Positions 1 through 8,406 of a stretch of DNA of 64,000 nt are shown here, in pieces. The translations under genes were made by a program, and so were the position numbers. Position 1 is the first letter of the stretch; the number at the start of each line of letters is the position of its first letter. A model generated the notes under the pieces. That model had not been told where the DNA came from. It did no database searches and saw nothing but the letters and a program-made list of their open reading frames with translations. The DNA lies in assembly GCF_004211145.1 (NCBI RefSeq), contig NZ_SEBS01000003.1, forward strand, positions 62,001 through 126,000, read 5' to 3'. The stretch is from Flavobacterium sp. (GTDB lineage Bacteria; Bacteroidota; Bacteroidia; Flavobacteriales; Flavobacteriaceae).

Positions 1-2
1 TG

Positions 3-290
3 TATTCGGCGATCTTGCTGCAACCGAACATGTCGATTTATATGTTTTTCATACCGATCGGAATTCCGGCATATATCTTCGGAATAGTCTATCTTTTGTA
101 TTCGATTTACGGCATGCGCGCCAAGAACGACAACATCGGCCACACGGCTCACTTTGGCGGCGCGATCGGCGGTTATGCGATCACGCTCATGTACCATCCG
201 TCTTTATTCGTCGACGATACGCTGACAGTCATTTTGTTAGCGATTCCGATCGTACTTCTTTTCATTTTGGAGCGCACGGGCAAGCTGTAA
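3..290 (+). CDS. Rhomboid family intramembrane serine protease, C-terminal fragment
   Basis: C-terminal part of a rhomboid protease whose 5' end lies outside the window; the frame is open to the first base, so the TTG start in the ORF track is not real. The sequence shows a hydrophobic segment (FIPIGIPAYIFGIVYLLYSI), then NIGHTAHFGGAIGGY, where the His before FGG matches the catalytic histidine of rhomboid TM6, followed by one more membrane segment. The GxSG nucleophile helix must lie upstream. Rhomboids cleave transmembrane substrates within the bilayer; the substrate cannot be inferred. A second, much longer rhomboid is at 34.5-36.0 kb. Family call is firm; completeness of the gene cannot be judged. 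Confidence 0.85.
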   Translation, partial: YSAILLQPNMSIYMFFIPIGIPAYIFGIVYLLYSIYGMRAKNDNIGHTAHFGGAIGGYAITLMYHPSLFVDDTLTVILLAIPIVLLFILERTGKL

Positions 291-338
291 TGGCACAATA
301 GTTGAAAAAAGCACAACACAACAATAAAACTTTTTACC

Positions 339-1034
339 ATGAAAAAGATTTTCCTACTACTCGCAGCGGTTACTTCGATGGCCGCATCGGCACAAATCCA
401 GGTCGTCGACCAAAAGCCCCAGATTTCAGTTTCAGGCGAAGGCAAAGTGAAGGCGACACCTGATCAAGCCCGAATCTCAGTAAGCGTCGAAACGCGCGGC
501 ACGAACGCCACCGATGTCAAGAAACAAAACGACGCGACGACCGAAAAAGTCGTGCAATTCCTCAAAAAATTCGATTTACCTAAAGGCGATGTCCAGACAC
601 AGCGCGTGTCGCTTCAGCCGGAATACGAATATGAAAAGAAAAAATATACGCACGTCGCATCGCAAACCATCACGATTTTCCTGCGCGACCTTAACAAGTA
701 CGACGCGTTGATGGGCGGATTGGTCGATACGGGCTTGAACCGAATCAACTCGGTCACGTTCGAATCATCAAAAGAAGAACAATTCAAATCGGAGGCTAGA
801 AAACTCGCGATGAAAGACGCAAAGGCCAAAGCCGACGATTACGTTTCGGCCCTCGGCTCACAAAAAGTCGGGAAAGCGTTGACGATTAATGACAATACGC
901 AAGTCGTGTATCCGCAACGCATGATGATGATGGCCAACAAAGAAATGGCCGACGGAAGCGGAAATAGAGAAACGATCGCGATTGGTGAAATTGAAATTAC
1001 CGCCAACGTGTCGGTGAGTTTCCTTCTCGATTAG
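339..1034 (+). CDS. SIMPL (DUF541) domain periplasmic protein
   Basis: 231-residue exported protein. A signal peptide (MKKIFLLLAAVTSMAASA) is followed directly by a SIMPL/DUF541 domain: conserved ISVSGEGKVKATPDQA strand at the start and a C-terminal EIEITANVSVSF strand. Length matches the family. SIMPL proteins are periplasmic or cell-surface proteins linked in some bacteria to oxidative stress tolerance, but the biochemical role is not settled. The ATG at 339 has an A-rich upstream stretch and no Shine-Dalgarno, as usual here. The gene stands alone, convergent with the bestrophin-like gene and followed by its own hairpin terminator. Confidence 0.9.
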   Translation: MKKIFLLLAAVTSMAASAQIQVVDQKPQISVSGEGKVKATPDQARISVSVETRGTNATDVKKQNDATTEKVVQFLKKFDLPKGDVQTQRVSLQPEYEYEKKKYTHVASQTITIFLRDLNKYDALMGGLVDTGLNRINSVTFESSKEEQFKSEARKLAMKDAKAKADDYVSALGSQKVGKALTINDNTQVVYPQRMMMMANKEMADGSGNRETIAIGEIEITANVSVSFLLD

Positions 1035-1055
1035 CATAAATTCAAGTGAATATAA

Positions 1056-1083
1056 ATTCCTGGTTTCGACCGGGATTTTTTTT
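1056..1083 (+). terminator. Intrinsic terminator after the SIMPL gene
   Basis: Hairpin ATTCCTGGT-TTCG-ACCGGGAT followed by a run of eight T. It lies just downstream of the stop at 1034 and before the convergent bestrophin gene. Confidence 0.75.
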
Positions 1084-1128
1084 GTCCGGAATTTCAGATT
1101 CGTGATTTTATTCAAGGTCCGCGCGCAT

Positions 1129-1161
1129 CCGCTAATCCGCTAATTTTCTAACTAACTAATC
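1129..1161. repeat. Short octamer array, CGCTAATC word
   Basis: Two adjacent octamers (CCGCTAATCCGCTAAT) followed by degenerate CTAACTAACTAATC. This is the same word that makes the arms of the large array at 47.3-48.5 kb, so it looks like a small relative of that element. It sits in the 3' intergenic space between convergent genes. Confidence 0.5.
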
Positions 1162-1164
1162 AAG

Positions 1165-2028
1165 TCAAATTAATTCCTCAACGTGCTTCCGAATATTCTC
1201 CGAAATCTTCCTCGTCGGTAAATCATTGTCGTCATCCCCGAACGGATCCTCGATTTCTTCGGCGATCAATTCCAAGCTCGCGAGTACGTAAAAGATGAAA
1301 ACCACGACGGGCGCGACGTAATATCCCAAACTGAACGCGTATCCGAACGGCAACGTCATTACGTAAAAGAAAATGAATTTCTTGATGAACGCGCTATACG
1401 AATACGGGATCGGCGTATTTTTGATGCGTTCGCACGCGCCGCAAATGTCGGTGAACGAAAGCAGTTCGGCGTTGAGCACGATAAGCTGGTCGCCCGTGAT
1501 TTTTCCGGCTTCGTACAACGCATTTATTCGCGCGAACATCGAAGCCGCGATCTGGTTGGGTTTGTGTTTGTGATGGTCGATTTCAAGGTCGAGCCCGTCG
1601 AAAAGCTGGCGCGCCGTATCGCTGTCATTCAGATGTACATGCAGGACCGCGGCGTAATCGGGAATTCCCTTCCTGAAAAATGCACGGTCTTCTTCCGACT
1701 TCAAGATCGAGCAAAGTTTGAGCGCCAAATTACGGCTGTTGTTGACAAGCGCGCCCCAAAGCCGTCGGCCTTCCCACCAACGGTCGTAAGCCGTATTCGT
1801 CCTGAAAACCAACAACAACGAGATCACGAACCCAAGCATGCTGTGCATCGTGTTGATGTTCCGGATGTAATTTTTCTCGGACAACTGCCAATATTCGACC
1901 TCCAAATAACCCAACACGCCCGAATACAAACCAATCGCGATCATGATCGGGAAAAGTTTGCTGAACGTGTCCGATTTGTGGAAACGGAAAATGAATGTGA
2001 ACCAATCTTTTGTGTTGTAGGAAAGCAC
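1165..2028 (-). CDS. Bestrophin-like anion channel family protein (YneE type)
   Basis: Bestrophin/YneE family membrane protein, probably an anion-selective channel in the inner membrane. Visible family features are the N-terminal YNTKDWFTFIFRFHKSDTF, the motif NTAYDRWWEGRRLWGALVNN after the first two hydrophobic segments, and a later membrane pair (FIFFYVMTLPFGYAFSLGYYVAPVVVFIFYVLASLELI) ending in EEIEDPFGDDDNDLP, the acidic cluster typical of the family. The ORF track extends to 2088, but those extra residues (repeated IVNCQLSI) are translated heptamer repeats. A GTG at 2028 giving MLSYNTKDWF matches where the family begins. Length is then 287 residues, normal for bacterial members. Family known; substrate inferred only. 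Confidence 0.85.
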   Translation of the reverse strand: MLSYNTKDWFTFIFRFHKSDTFSKLFPIMIAIGLYSGVLGYLEVEYWQLSEKNYIRNINTMHSMLGFVISLLLVFRTNTAYDRWWEGRRLWGALVNNSRNLALKLCSILKSEEDRAFFRKGIPDYAAVLHVHLNDSDTARQLFDGLDLEIDHHKHKPNQIAASMFARINALYEAGKITGDQLIVLNAELLSFTDICGACERIKNTPIPYSYSAFIKKFIFFYVMTLPFGYAFSLGYYVAPVVVFIFYVLASLELIAEEIEDPFGDDDNDLPTRKISENIRKHVEELI

Positions 2029-2040
2029 GGGGTTGATTAT

Positions 2041-2203
2041 TAATAATTGACAATTGATAATTGACAATTGACAGTTGACAATTGACAATGACAGGTGTTG
2101 TGAAAATCGTTCTCAAATATATTGAACTTTTCGCTGACGAAGAACGCAACAGCATCAACAACATTATTAATCATTAATTATTCACTATTCATTATTCATT
2201 ACT
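2041..2203. repeat. Heptamer microsatellite (CAATTGA)n and ATTAAT-rich tail
   Basis: From 2041 to about 2095 there is a run of near-exact heptamers of the CAATTGA/TAATTGA type. From 2163 to 2203 a second set (TTATTCACTATTCATTATTC) follows. It is noncoding, lies between the bestrophin start and the TolC stop, and explains the spurious N-terminal extension of the bestrophin ORF. It is one of the short-word arrays described in the findings. Confidence 0.7.
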
Positions 2204-2205
2204 AA

Positions 2206-3504
2206 TTAAAAAGACAAATTCCCCGCCAATTCCCTCAAAGTAATCTCCGAAATCTTCGCGTTGTACTTAGCGATGCTGTACCGCAATTGGGCGTTCAGGA
2301 AATTGAGTTGTGCGGTTCGGTATTCGATTGTCGGAATCGTTCCGATGCGATACTTTTCCATCGTGATGTCAAGGTTTTCACGCGCGATTTCCTCGTTTCG
2401 GGATTCCAGATCGATGAGACTGATATTGGTCAGATAGGTCTGATACGCCGTTCCGAGTTGCGACAAAATCGCCTGGTTCTGCTGTTCGACGAGCACTTTT
2501 GAATTCTCGAGCTGGATCTTGGCTACTTTTTCGTTGCGGTTCTGGTTGAATCCGTTGAATATGTTCATCGTCGCCGCGAATCCATACGTCAGTCCATTTG
2601 CAGAACTTTGCGAGGTAAATCCAAGACTGTTCCGCGTTTCGGCAAAATTATAACCCGTACTCACACTGACGACGGGATAGCGTTGTGATTTGACCGCCTT
2701 GAGCTGCAGTTCGGCCACGCGTTTTGATATCAGCTGCGCCTGTACCGATGGATTTTGCTTGAGTGCCAATGTTTCCAAATCGGGAAGGAGCAAAGCGCTG
2801 TCGACCGTAAATTCGTCGGTCACCGTAAAATCGATTTTGGTATCTCGGGCAAGCAATTGGTTGAGCTGGATTTTCGTGTTGGCATAGGTTTCCTTGGCAC
2901 GTAATAACGAAGTTTCGTCGGTGTTCATGTCGACTTTTGCATTCAGGACTTCGAGTTTACTTGATTTCCCGATCGTAAACCGGTTGTTTGCAAGTTCCAC
3001 GCGAGCTTTTGAAATCGCAAGCGTCGTGTCGAGTGACGCGATCTGTTGCTTTTGTTGCACGAGGTCGTAATATGTGGTCGAAACGTCCGAGACGCGTGTC
3101 AATACGACCAACTGCAGTTCGGCCTGACCTAATTTCTGCAGTTCCTTGAGCTGATCATAACGCGCGAACATTCCCAAACCATCAAAAATCGTCCAGCCAA
3201 GACTGACACCGTAATTTAAATTGCTGTTTCTCGCATTGTCGAGTTCTTGGACCGTCCCATCTGACCGTGTTTGCGAACTATTCTGCACACTGTTGTTGTC
3301 GGTCACGGCGGCTTCTACATTTGGCAACATACCTGCGTTACCGATCGTCGTGTTGGTTTGATCGATCCTCAGGTTGTTTTTTTCTATGCGAATGTCATAA
3401 TTGTTTTCAAGCGCAATCTTTACCGCTTCTTCTGCTGTGAGCAGTTCCTGTGAATTGGCGGCGATTGCGGTTAAAAATAGGAGTAGGGTGGCTAATTTTT
3501 TCAT
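2206..3504 (-). CDS. TolC family outer membrane efflux protein
   Basis: 432-residue outer membrane channel of a tripartite RND pump. A signal peptide (MKKLATLLLFLTAIAANS) is followed by two outer membrane efflux protein repeats of mostly amphipathic helices; the opening LLTAEEAVKIALENNYDIRIEKN and the second-repeat PDLETLALKQNPSVQAQ are typical. TolC trimers span the outer membrane and dock on the adaptor. It is the last gene of an operon with adaptor (6602-7666) and pump (3501-6605); its ATG overlaps the pump stop by 4 bases (ATGA), implying translational coupling. Confidence 0.93.
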   Translation of the reverse strand: MKKLATLLLFLTAIAANSQELLTAEEAVKIALENNYDIRIEKNNLRIDQTNTTIGNAGMLPNVEAAVTDNNSVQNSSQTRSDGTVQELDNARNSNLNYGVSLGWTIFDGLGMFARYDQLKELQKLGQAELQLVVLTRVSDVSTTYYDLVQQKQQIASLDTTLAISKARVELANNRFTIGKSSKLEVLNAKVDMNTDETSLLRAKETYANTKIQLNQLLARDTKIDFTVTDEFTVDSALLLPDLETLALKQNPSVQAQLISKRVAELQLKAVKSQRYPVVSVSTGYNFAETRNSLGFTSQSSANGLTYGFAATMNIFNGFNQNRNEKVAKIQLENSKVLVEQQNQAILSQLGTAYQTYLTNISLIDLESRNEEIARENLDITMEKYRIGTIPTIEYRTAQLNFLNAQLRYSIAKYNAKISEITLRELAGNLSF

Positions 3505-6500
3505 AACGATGACCTGCTTTCTTTTTCATATTCGTCGGCGTGGTCGAATTCAGGGCGATGCACGCGTTCTTTCGACCAAAGCGAGTAAATGGCGGGGATC
3601 ACGAATAACGTAAGCACGAGCGAAAATACGGTTCCGCCCACAATCACGATTCCCATTCCCATGCGGCTTGTGGCGGCGGCTCCGAGCGACATTGCAATCG
3701 GTAATGCGCCGAGTGAAATCGCCAGGCTCGTCATAAGGATCGGACGCAAACGCGCTTCCGAAGCTTCAATGATCGCATCCATTTTGTCCTTGCCTTGTTC
3801 GCGTAATTGATTCGCGAATTCCACGATGAGAATTCCGTTCTTCGTCACGAGACCGATGAGCATGACCGTTCCGATCTGGCTGAAAATATTCCATGTCTGA
3901 CCGAATAACCAAAGCGACAACAACGCACCCGCAACAGCCATCGGTACCGTCAGGATAATGATGAACGGATCGAGGAAACTTTCGAATTGCGCGGCCAGGA
4001 TCAAATAAATGAGCAACAATGCCAATCCGAAAGCGAATAACGTATTCGACGAACTTTCCACGAAATCGCGGGATTCGCCACCAAGATCGGTCGTGAACGT
4101 ATCGTCGAGCACTTTTTCCTTGATGCGGTCCATGGCCTCGATTCCGTCGCTGATACTTTGGCCCGGTGCGAGTCCGGCCGAAACCGTCGCCGACATATAA
4201 CGGTTGTTGTGGTACAATTGAGGCGGGCTGCTTTGTTCGTTTACCGAAACCAGGTTGTCGAGCTGGATCAACTGTCCATCGGTATTCTTGACGAACATCG
4301 ACGTCAGGTCAAGCGGCTTCGAGCGGTCGACTTCTTCGAACTGGCCCATTACCTGATATTGTTTTCCATTTCTCATGAAATATCCGAAACGCTGTCCGCT
4401 CAGGGAAAGCTGCAGCGTCTGCGCGACGTCGAGCACCGAAACGCCTAAGCTCTCGGCCTTTTCGCGATCGATCGTCACGTTGATTTCAGGTTTGTTGAAC
4501 TTTAGGTTGACGTCGGAATTCGAGAACGTTTCATCTTGGCTGACCTCGTCCATGAATTCCGGGATTTTCTTTTGCAATTGCTCGAAATTCTGCGCCTGGA
4601 TAATGTATTGGATCGGGAATCCGCCGCGACGGTTTACGGCGATCGTCGGGGATTCCGATACGTTCACGCGCGCCTCAGGATATGCTTTCGTCCATTTGGT
4701 CAGGTCGGCGGCGATTTCTTTTTGGGAACGCTCGCGGTCTTCGGGTTCCTTCAAAGCGATACGGACACGACCCGCGTTCACGGCGCTGGAACCGAATCCG
4801 GGCGAGGTGATGACCAAACTGACTTTCTTTTCAGGAATGGAATCGTTGATCAGGCGTGTCATTTCCTGCATGAAGCGATCCATATATTGATACGTCGCGC
4901 CTTCAGGCCCGGTCACGTTGACCCCGATGAAACTCCGGTCGTCATAAGGCGCCGTTTCCTTGGGCAGGATCGAGTAGAATAACGCGATGAATCCGATACA
5001 GATGATGATGATCGGGAAACTCAACCAGCGTCGGCCCATGAATTTCTTGAGCGATTCGGCATAACCTGAATTGAGTTTGACGAAATACGGTTCGGTAAGA
5101 TTGTAGAATTTCGATTTTTTCTGTTCGCCTCCTTTCATCAGGTAAGCGTTCAGCATCGGCGTCAACGTAAGCGATACGAATGCCGAAATCAAGACCGCGG
5201 CCCCGATCACGACGCCGAATTCCCTAAACAATCGGCCCACGAAACCTTCAAGGAAAATAATCGGCAGGAAAACCGCCGCTAGCGTAATCGAAATCGAAAT
5301 TACGGCAAAGAAAATCTCGTTCGAGCCTTTGATCGCGGCCTCGATGGGCGACATGCCTTCCTCGACTTTCTTGAAGATATTTTCAGTGACCACGATCCCG
5401 TCGTCGACGACCAAACCTGTTGCCAACACGATCGCGAGCAATGTCAATACGTTCACCGAGAATCCGAGCAAATACATGATGAAAAAAGTCCCGATAAGCG
5501 AAACCGGAATATCGATAAGCGGTCGGAACGCGATCGCCCAATCCCTGAAAAACAGATAGATGATCAGGATTACGAGCACGAGCGCAATGCCCAACGTCTC
5601 GACTACTTCGGTCACCGATTTTTTGATGAAAACCGTATTGTCGATCGCAATGTTGAGTTTCAAATCCTTGGGCAGCGTATTCTCAAGTTGGTCGAACTGC
5701 TTGTAGAATTCGTCGGCGATGTCGATGTAATTCGTACCGGGTTGCGGAATGATCGCAAGTCCCACGAGCGGCAAACCCGATTCGCTCATTTTAGTCTCGA
5801 GGTTTTCCGGCCCGAGTTCAGCGCGTCCGATGTCGCTGAAACGCACGATTTTTTCGCCTTGGGCAAGAATGATTATGTCGTTGAATTGGCTGGCTTCGGA
5901 CAAATTCCCCATGGTTTTCACCAAAAGTTCGGTGTTCGCGCCTGTTAATTTTCCCGATGGAAGTTCGATGTTCTGCGCATCGAGCGCCGCCCGAACGTCT
6001 GAAACCGTAACGCCGTACGAGTTCAGTTTTATCGGATCGAGCCACAAGCGCATCGCGTAGCGTTTTTGTCCCCAGATCTGTACCGACGAAACGCCGGGAA
6101 TCGTCTGAAGGCGCTCGGCAATCACATTCTCGGCATAGTCGCTGAGTTCCAGCGCGTTTCGCGAATCGCTTTGCACGGTCATCGTGATGATCGGTTCCGA
6201 ATCGGCGTCGGCTTTTGAAACCACAGGAGGCGCGTCGATGTCCTGCGGAAGCGAACGAACGGCTTGGGAAACCTTGTCGCGCACGTCATTCGCGGCTTCT
6301 TCAAGATTTTTCTCGAGGTTGAATTCGACGGTAATGTTGCTCGAACCCTGATTACTCGAAGACGTGATGTTTCGGATGCCGTCGATCGAGTTGATCGCTT
6401 TTTCAAGAGGTTCGGTGATTTGCGATTCGATGATGTCGGCGTTCGCGCCCGTATAATTGGTCCTGACCGAAATCTGGGCCGGGTCGATCGACGGGAATTC

Positions 6501-6605
6501 GCGGATTCCCAAATACGTAAACCCGACGACCCCGAACAAAATGATCGCGAGGTTCATCACGATCGTCATGACCGGTCGCTTGATGCTCAGCGTGGAAATG
6601 CTCAT
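3501..6605 (-). CDS. Efflux RND transporter permease (AcrB/HAE1 family)
   Basis: 1034-residue inner membrane proton/drug antiporter, full length for the AcrB/HAE1 class. The first membrane helix is at the N-terminus (IKRPVMTIVMNLAIILFGVVGF), followed by a large periplasmic porter domain. The TM4 region GLVVDDGIVVTENIF carries the conserved Asp pair of the proton relay. A second periplasmic domain follows, and the C-terminal block contains GLVTKNGILIVEFANQLREQG. It works with the adaptor upstream and TolC downstream, each joined by 4-base ATGA overlaps. Substrates (antibiotics, dyes, bile-like compounds) cannot be told from sequence. Confidence 0.95.
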   Translation of the reverse strand: MSISTLSIKRPVMTIVMNLAIILFGVVGFTYLGIREFPSIDPAQISVRTNYTGANADIIESQITEPLEKAINSIDGIRNITSSSNQGSSNITVEFNLEKNLEEAANDVRDKVSQAVRSLPQDIDAPPVVSKADADSEPIITMTVQSDSRNALELSDYAENVIAERLQTIPGVSSVQIWGQKRYAMRLWLDPIKLNSYGVTVSDVRAALDAQNIELPSGKLTGANTELLVKTMGNLSEASQFNDIIILAQGEKIVRFSDIGRAELGPENLETKMSESGLPLVGLAIIPQPGTNYIDIADEFYKQFDQLENTLPKDLKLNIAIDNTVFIKKSVTEVVETLGIALVLVILIIYLFFRDWAIAFRPLIDIPVSLIGTFFIMYLLGFSVNVLTLLAIVLATGLVVDDGIVVTENIFKKVEEGMSPIEAAIKGSNEIFFAVISISITLAAVFLPIIFLEGFVGRLFREFGVVIGAAVLISAFVSLTLTPMLNAYLMKGGEQKKSKFYNLTEPYFVKLNSGYAESLKKFMGRRWLSFPIIIICIGFIALFYSILPKETAPYDDRSFIGVNVTGPEGATYQYMDRFMQEMTRLINDSIPEKKVSLVITSPGFGSSAVNAGRVRIALKEPEDRERSQKEIAADLTKWTKAYPEARVNVSESPTIAVNRRGGFPIQYIIQAQNFEQLQKKIPEFMDEVSQDETFSNSDVNLKFNKPEINVTIDREKAESLGVSVLDVAQTLQLSLSGQRFGYFMRNGKQYQVMGQFEEVDRSKPLDLTSMFVKNTDGQLIQLDNLVSVNEQSSPPQLYHNNRYMSATVSAGLAPGQSISDGIEAMDRIKEKVLDDTFTTDLGGESRDFVESSSNTLFAFGLALLLIYLILAAQFESFLDPFIIILTVPMAVAGALLSLWLFGQTWNIFSQIGTVMLIGLVTKNGILIVEFANQLREQGKDKMDAIIEASEARLRPILMTSLAISLGALPIAMSLGAAATSRMGMGIVIVGGTVFSLVLTLFVIPAIYSLWSKERVHRPEFDHADEYEKESRSSL

Positions 6606-7666
6606 GATTTCGTCGCTTTTTGGACTGTTACCTTGATCGGCGCGTCGTTCTTAAGTGTCATGACGCCCGTCGTCAACACCGTGTCGCCCGATTTTAATCC
6701 TGACAATACAAGAATCTCGGCTTCGGTTCTCGTAGCGGTTTCAACCTTTACTTCCTTGGCTTTACCGTTGGCGGCGATAAATACTTTCTTTCCGCCCTGG
6801 ATCGGAACCACGGCTTCGGTCGGGATCACGATCGCGTCCTTGATTTCCTGAAGCGGCAAGTCGACGTTCGCAAATGTTCCGGGAAGCAGTTTTCCGGCTG
6901 AATTGTCGGCGATGGCGCGCATTCGTAATGTTCTTGTATCGACGGCGATTTCAGGTTCGATCGCGTAGATCTGTGCCGTGAATTTGTTCGACGGGCCGGC
7001 GACCGTAAAACTAACGGTAGAGCCGATCTTCATTTGGGACGCATATTTTTCAGGAACTGAAAACGTGATTTTTACTTGCGAGCTGTTGACGAGTTTCGCG
7101 ACGAGCGTTTCGGCCGTGACGTAGGTTCCCGGAGATATCGAACGCAATCCGATCTTGCCTGAGAACGGCGCGCGAACCGATGTCTTGCCCAACTGTGCAT
7201 TGATCAACTGGGTTTCAGCCTTTGCCGATTTGAAGTCGGCGCTCGCAATGTCGTATTCCTCGCGGCTGATCGCTTCTTTCTCGAGTAGGAGTTTTGCGCG
7301 TCTCTCGTTTTCAGACGCTAAATTTTGTGCGGTTTGCGCCTTTGAAAGTTGGGCGCGTAATTCGACGTCGTTTACCTTGAACAGCACTTGTCCTTTGGTG
7401 ACGTTCGTTCCCTCGCTAAAGAAAATTTTCTCGACGATGCCTGAGACTTCGCTTCGGATATCGACCTGCTCGTTGGCTTCTATCGAACCGGAAAGCGACA
7501 ACTTATTTTCGAAATTTTGGGGCTTTGCGACGACCGCCGAAACGGGTTGTGGCATTTTTTTGCCCTTATCGTCTTTCTTGCTGTCTTTGTTGGCCGAGAT
7601 TCGGTGAAAAACGAGCGCGCCTATGCCGACGGCGATCAAAGTGTAAACTATGTATTTTACTTTCAT
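6602..7666 (-). CDS. Efflux RND transporter periplasmic adaptor (MFP)
   Basis: 354-residue membrane fusion protein linking pump and outer membrane channel. An N-terminal anchor (VKYIVYTLIAVGIGALVF) is followed by a lipoyl-like half motif (GSIEANEQVDIRSEVSGIVEKI), a helical hairpin around residues 95-160, the second lipoyl half (VRAPFSGKIGLRSISPGTYV) and beta-barrel and membrane-proximal domains. It is the first gene of the adaptor-pump-TolC operon and overlaps the pump by 4 bases. A TAGATTTG -7 box lies about 35 bases upstream of the ATG. No regulator gene is adjacent. Confidence 0.93.
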   Translation of the reverse strand: MKVKYIVYTLIAVGIGALVFHRISANKDSKKDDKGKKMPQPVSAVVAKPQNFENKLSLSGSIEANEQVDIRSEVSGIVEKIFFSEGTNVTKGQVLFKVNDVELRAQLSKAQTAQNLASENERRAKLLLEKEAISREEYDIASADFKSAKAETQLINAQLGKTSVRAPFSGKIGLRSISPGTYVTAETLVAKLVNSSQVKITFSVPEKYASQMKIGSTVSFTVAGPSNKFTAQIYAIEPEIAVDTRTLRMRAIADNSAGKLLPGTFANVDLPLQEIKDAIVIPTEAVVPIQGGKKVFIAANGKAKEVKVETATRTEAEILVLSGLKSGDTVLTTGVMTLKNDAPIKVTVQKATKS

Positions 7667-7698
7667 AATGCAGGTTAAATCGAGCGAAAACGCTTTGG

Positions 7699-7706
7699 CA
7701 AATCTA
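7699..7706 (-). promoter_or_regulatory. -7 promoter box (TAGATTTG) of the RND efflux operon
   Basis: On the minus strand TAGATTTG matches the Bacteroidota -7 consensus TAnnTTTG exactly, about 35 bases upstream of the adaptor start. No clear TTTG at the -33 position, so the call is moderate. Confidence 0.45.
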
Positions 7707-7848
7707 AGAGATAGCGTTTCGGAATCGGGAACTGTTAATTTTTATTTAACAGGTGTTTCGGGATTATTTCGACGAGTGACCGTTTGTCGTCGATAAGGTT
7801 TAACCGCAGAAAATAAATGTTGCCGAAAATCCTAAATCCCACGTCGGG

Positions 7849-8406
7849 TCAAAAACTTTCCAAAAATGTGACTCTTAAAGTAAAGAGCGAGAAAATCAAT
7901 AAGACAGCCGCAGTGAAAAACAACAATCTTCGCGCCCAAAGGATTTTTTTCCTGAGGAACAAAATACCAATAACGATAAGGATTGCGATTATTATCGGAA
8001 CGGTAAAGACGGCCGTTATTACAAGCAAAAAAAACCAATCCTGGGGCGAGTCCGACAAATCGAACCAACGCGTCACGATCGGTTCCAGATTTTGGTCTTC
8101 AATCACTTTTTTCCAATCGGACTCGTTCTTGAACGTTTTATATTCTTCCGATTTCTCGTCGAACACGAAATAATAACCGGTTCCTTTCCCGATGATGTGA
8201 TCGCGATAGAAATACCATTTCTCAAGTCTTTCGAGTTTGTCGAATCCGATTAGGATCGGTGTCTGCGCATCAGGATACGGGTCGCAATGACAAATCGTGT
8301 GGCCGCCCGGCGTCTCGAAGAAAATCTCGGCCAATCCGACGCGAGCGTTTGCTGCAGTTGACAGAAACAGAGTCGCAAATAAGGATAGCGTCGTCAGATT
8401 TTTCAA
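7849..8406 (-). CDS. Hypothetical exported protein with two C-terminal membrane helices
   Basis: 185 residues, family not recognised. The N-terminus looks like a signal peptide (LTTLSLFATLFLSTAANA). A cysteine/histidine-containing segment follows (ETPGGHTICHCDPYPDAQTP), then a soluble region to about residue 125. Two hydrophobic helices (FFLLVITAVFTVPIIIAILI and RLLFFTAAVLLIFSLFTL) come next. The soluble part is expected in the periplasm. It starts with TTG overlapping the recG stop (TTGA), so it is probably translated after recG in one transcript. A later start cannot be excluded. Confidence 0.6.
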   Translation of the reverse strand: MKNLTTLSLFATLFLSTAANARVGLAEIFFETPGGHTICHCDPYPDAQTPILIGFDKLERLEKWYFYRDHIIGKGTGYYFVFDEKSEEYKTFKNESDWKKVIEDQNLEPIVTRWFDLSDSPQDWFFLLVITAVFTVPIIIAILIVIGILFLRKKILWARRLLFFTAAVLLIFSLFTLRVTFLESF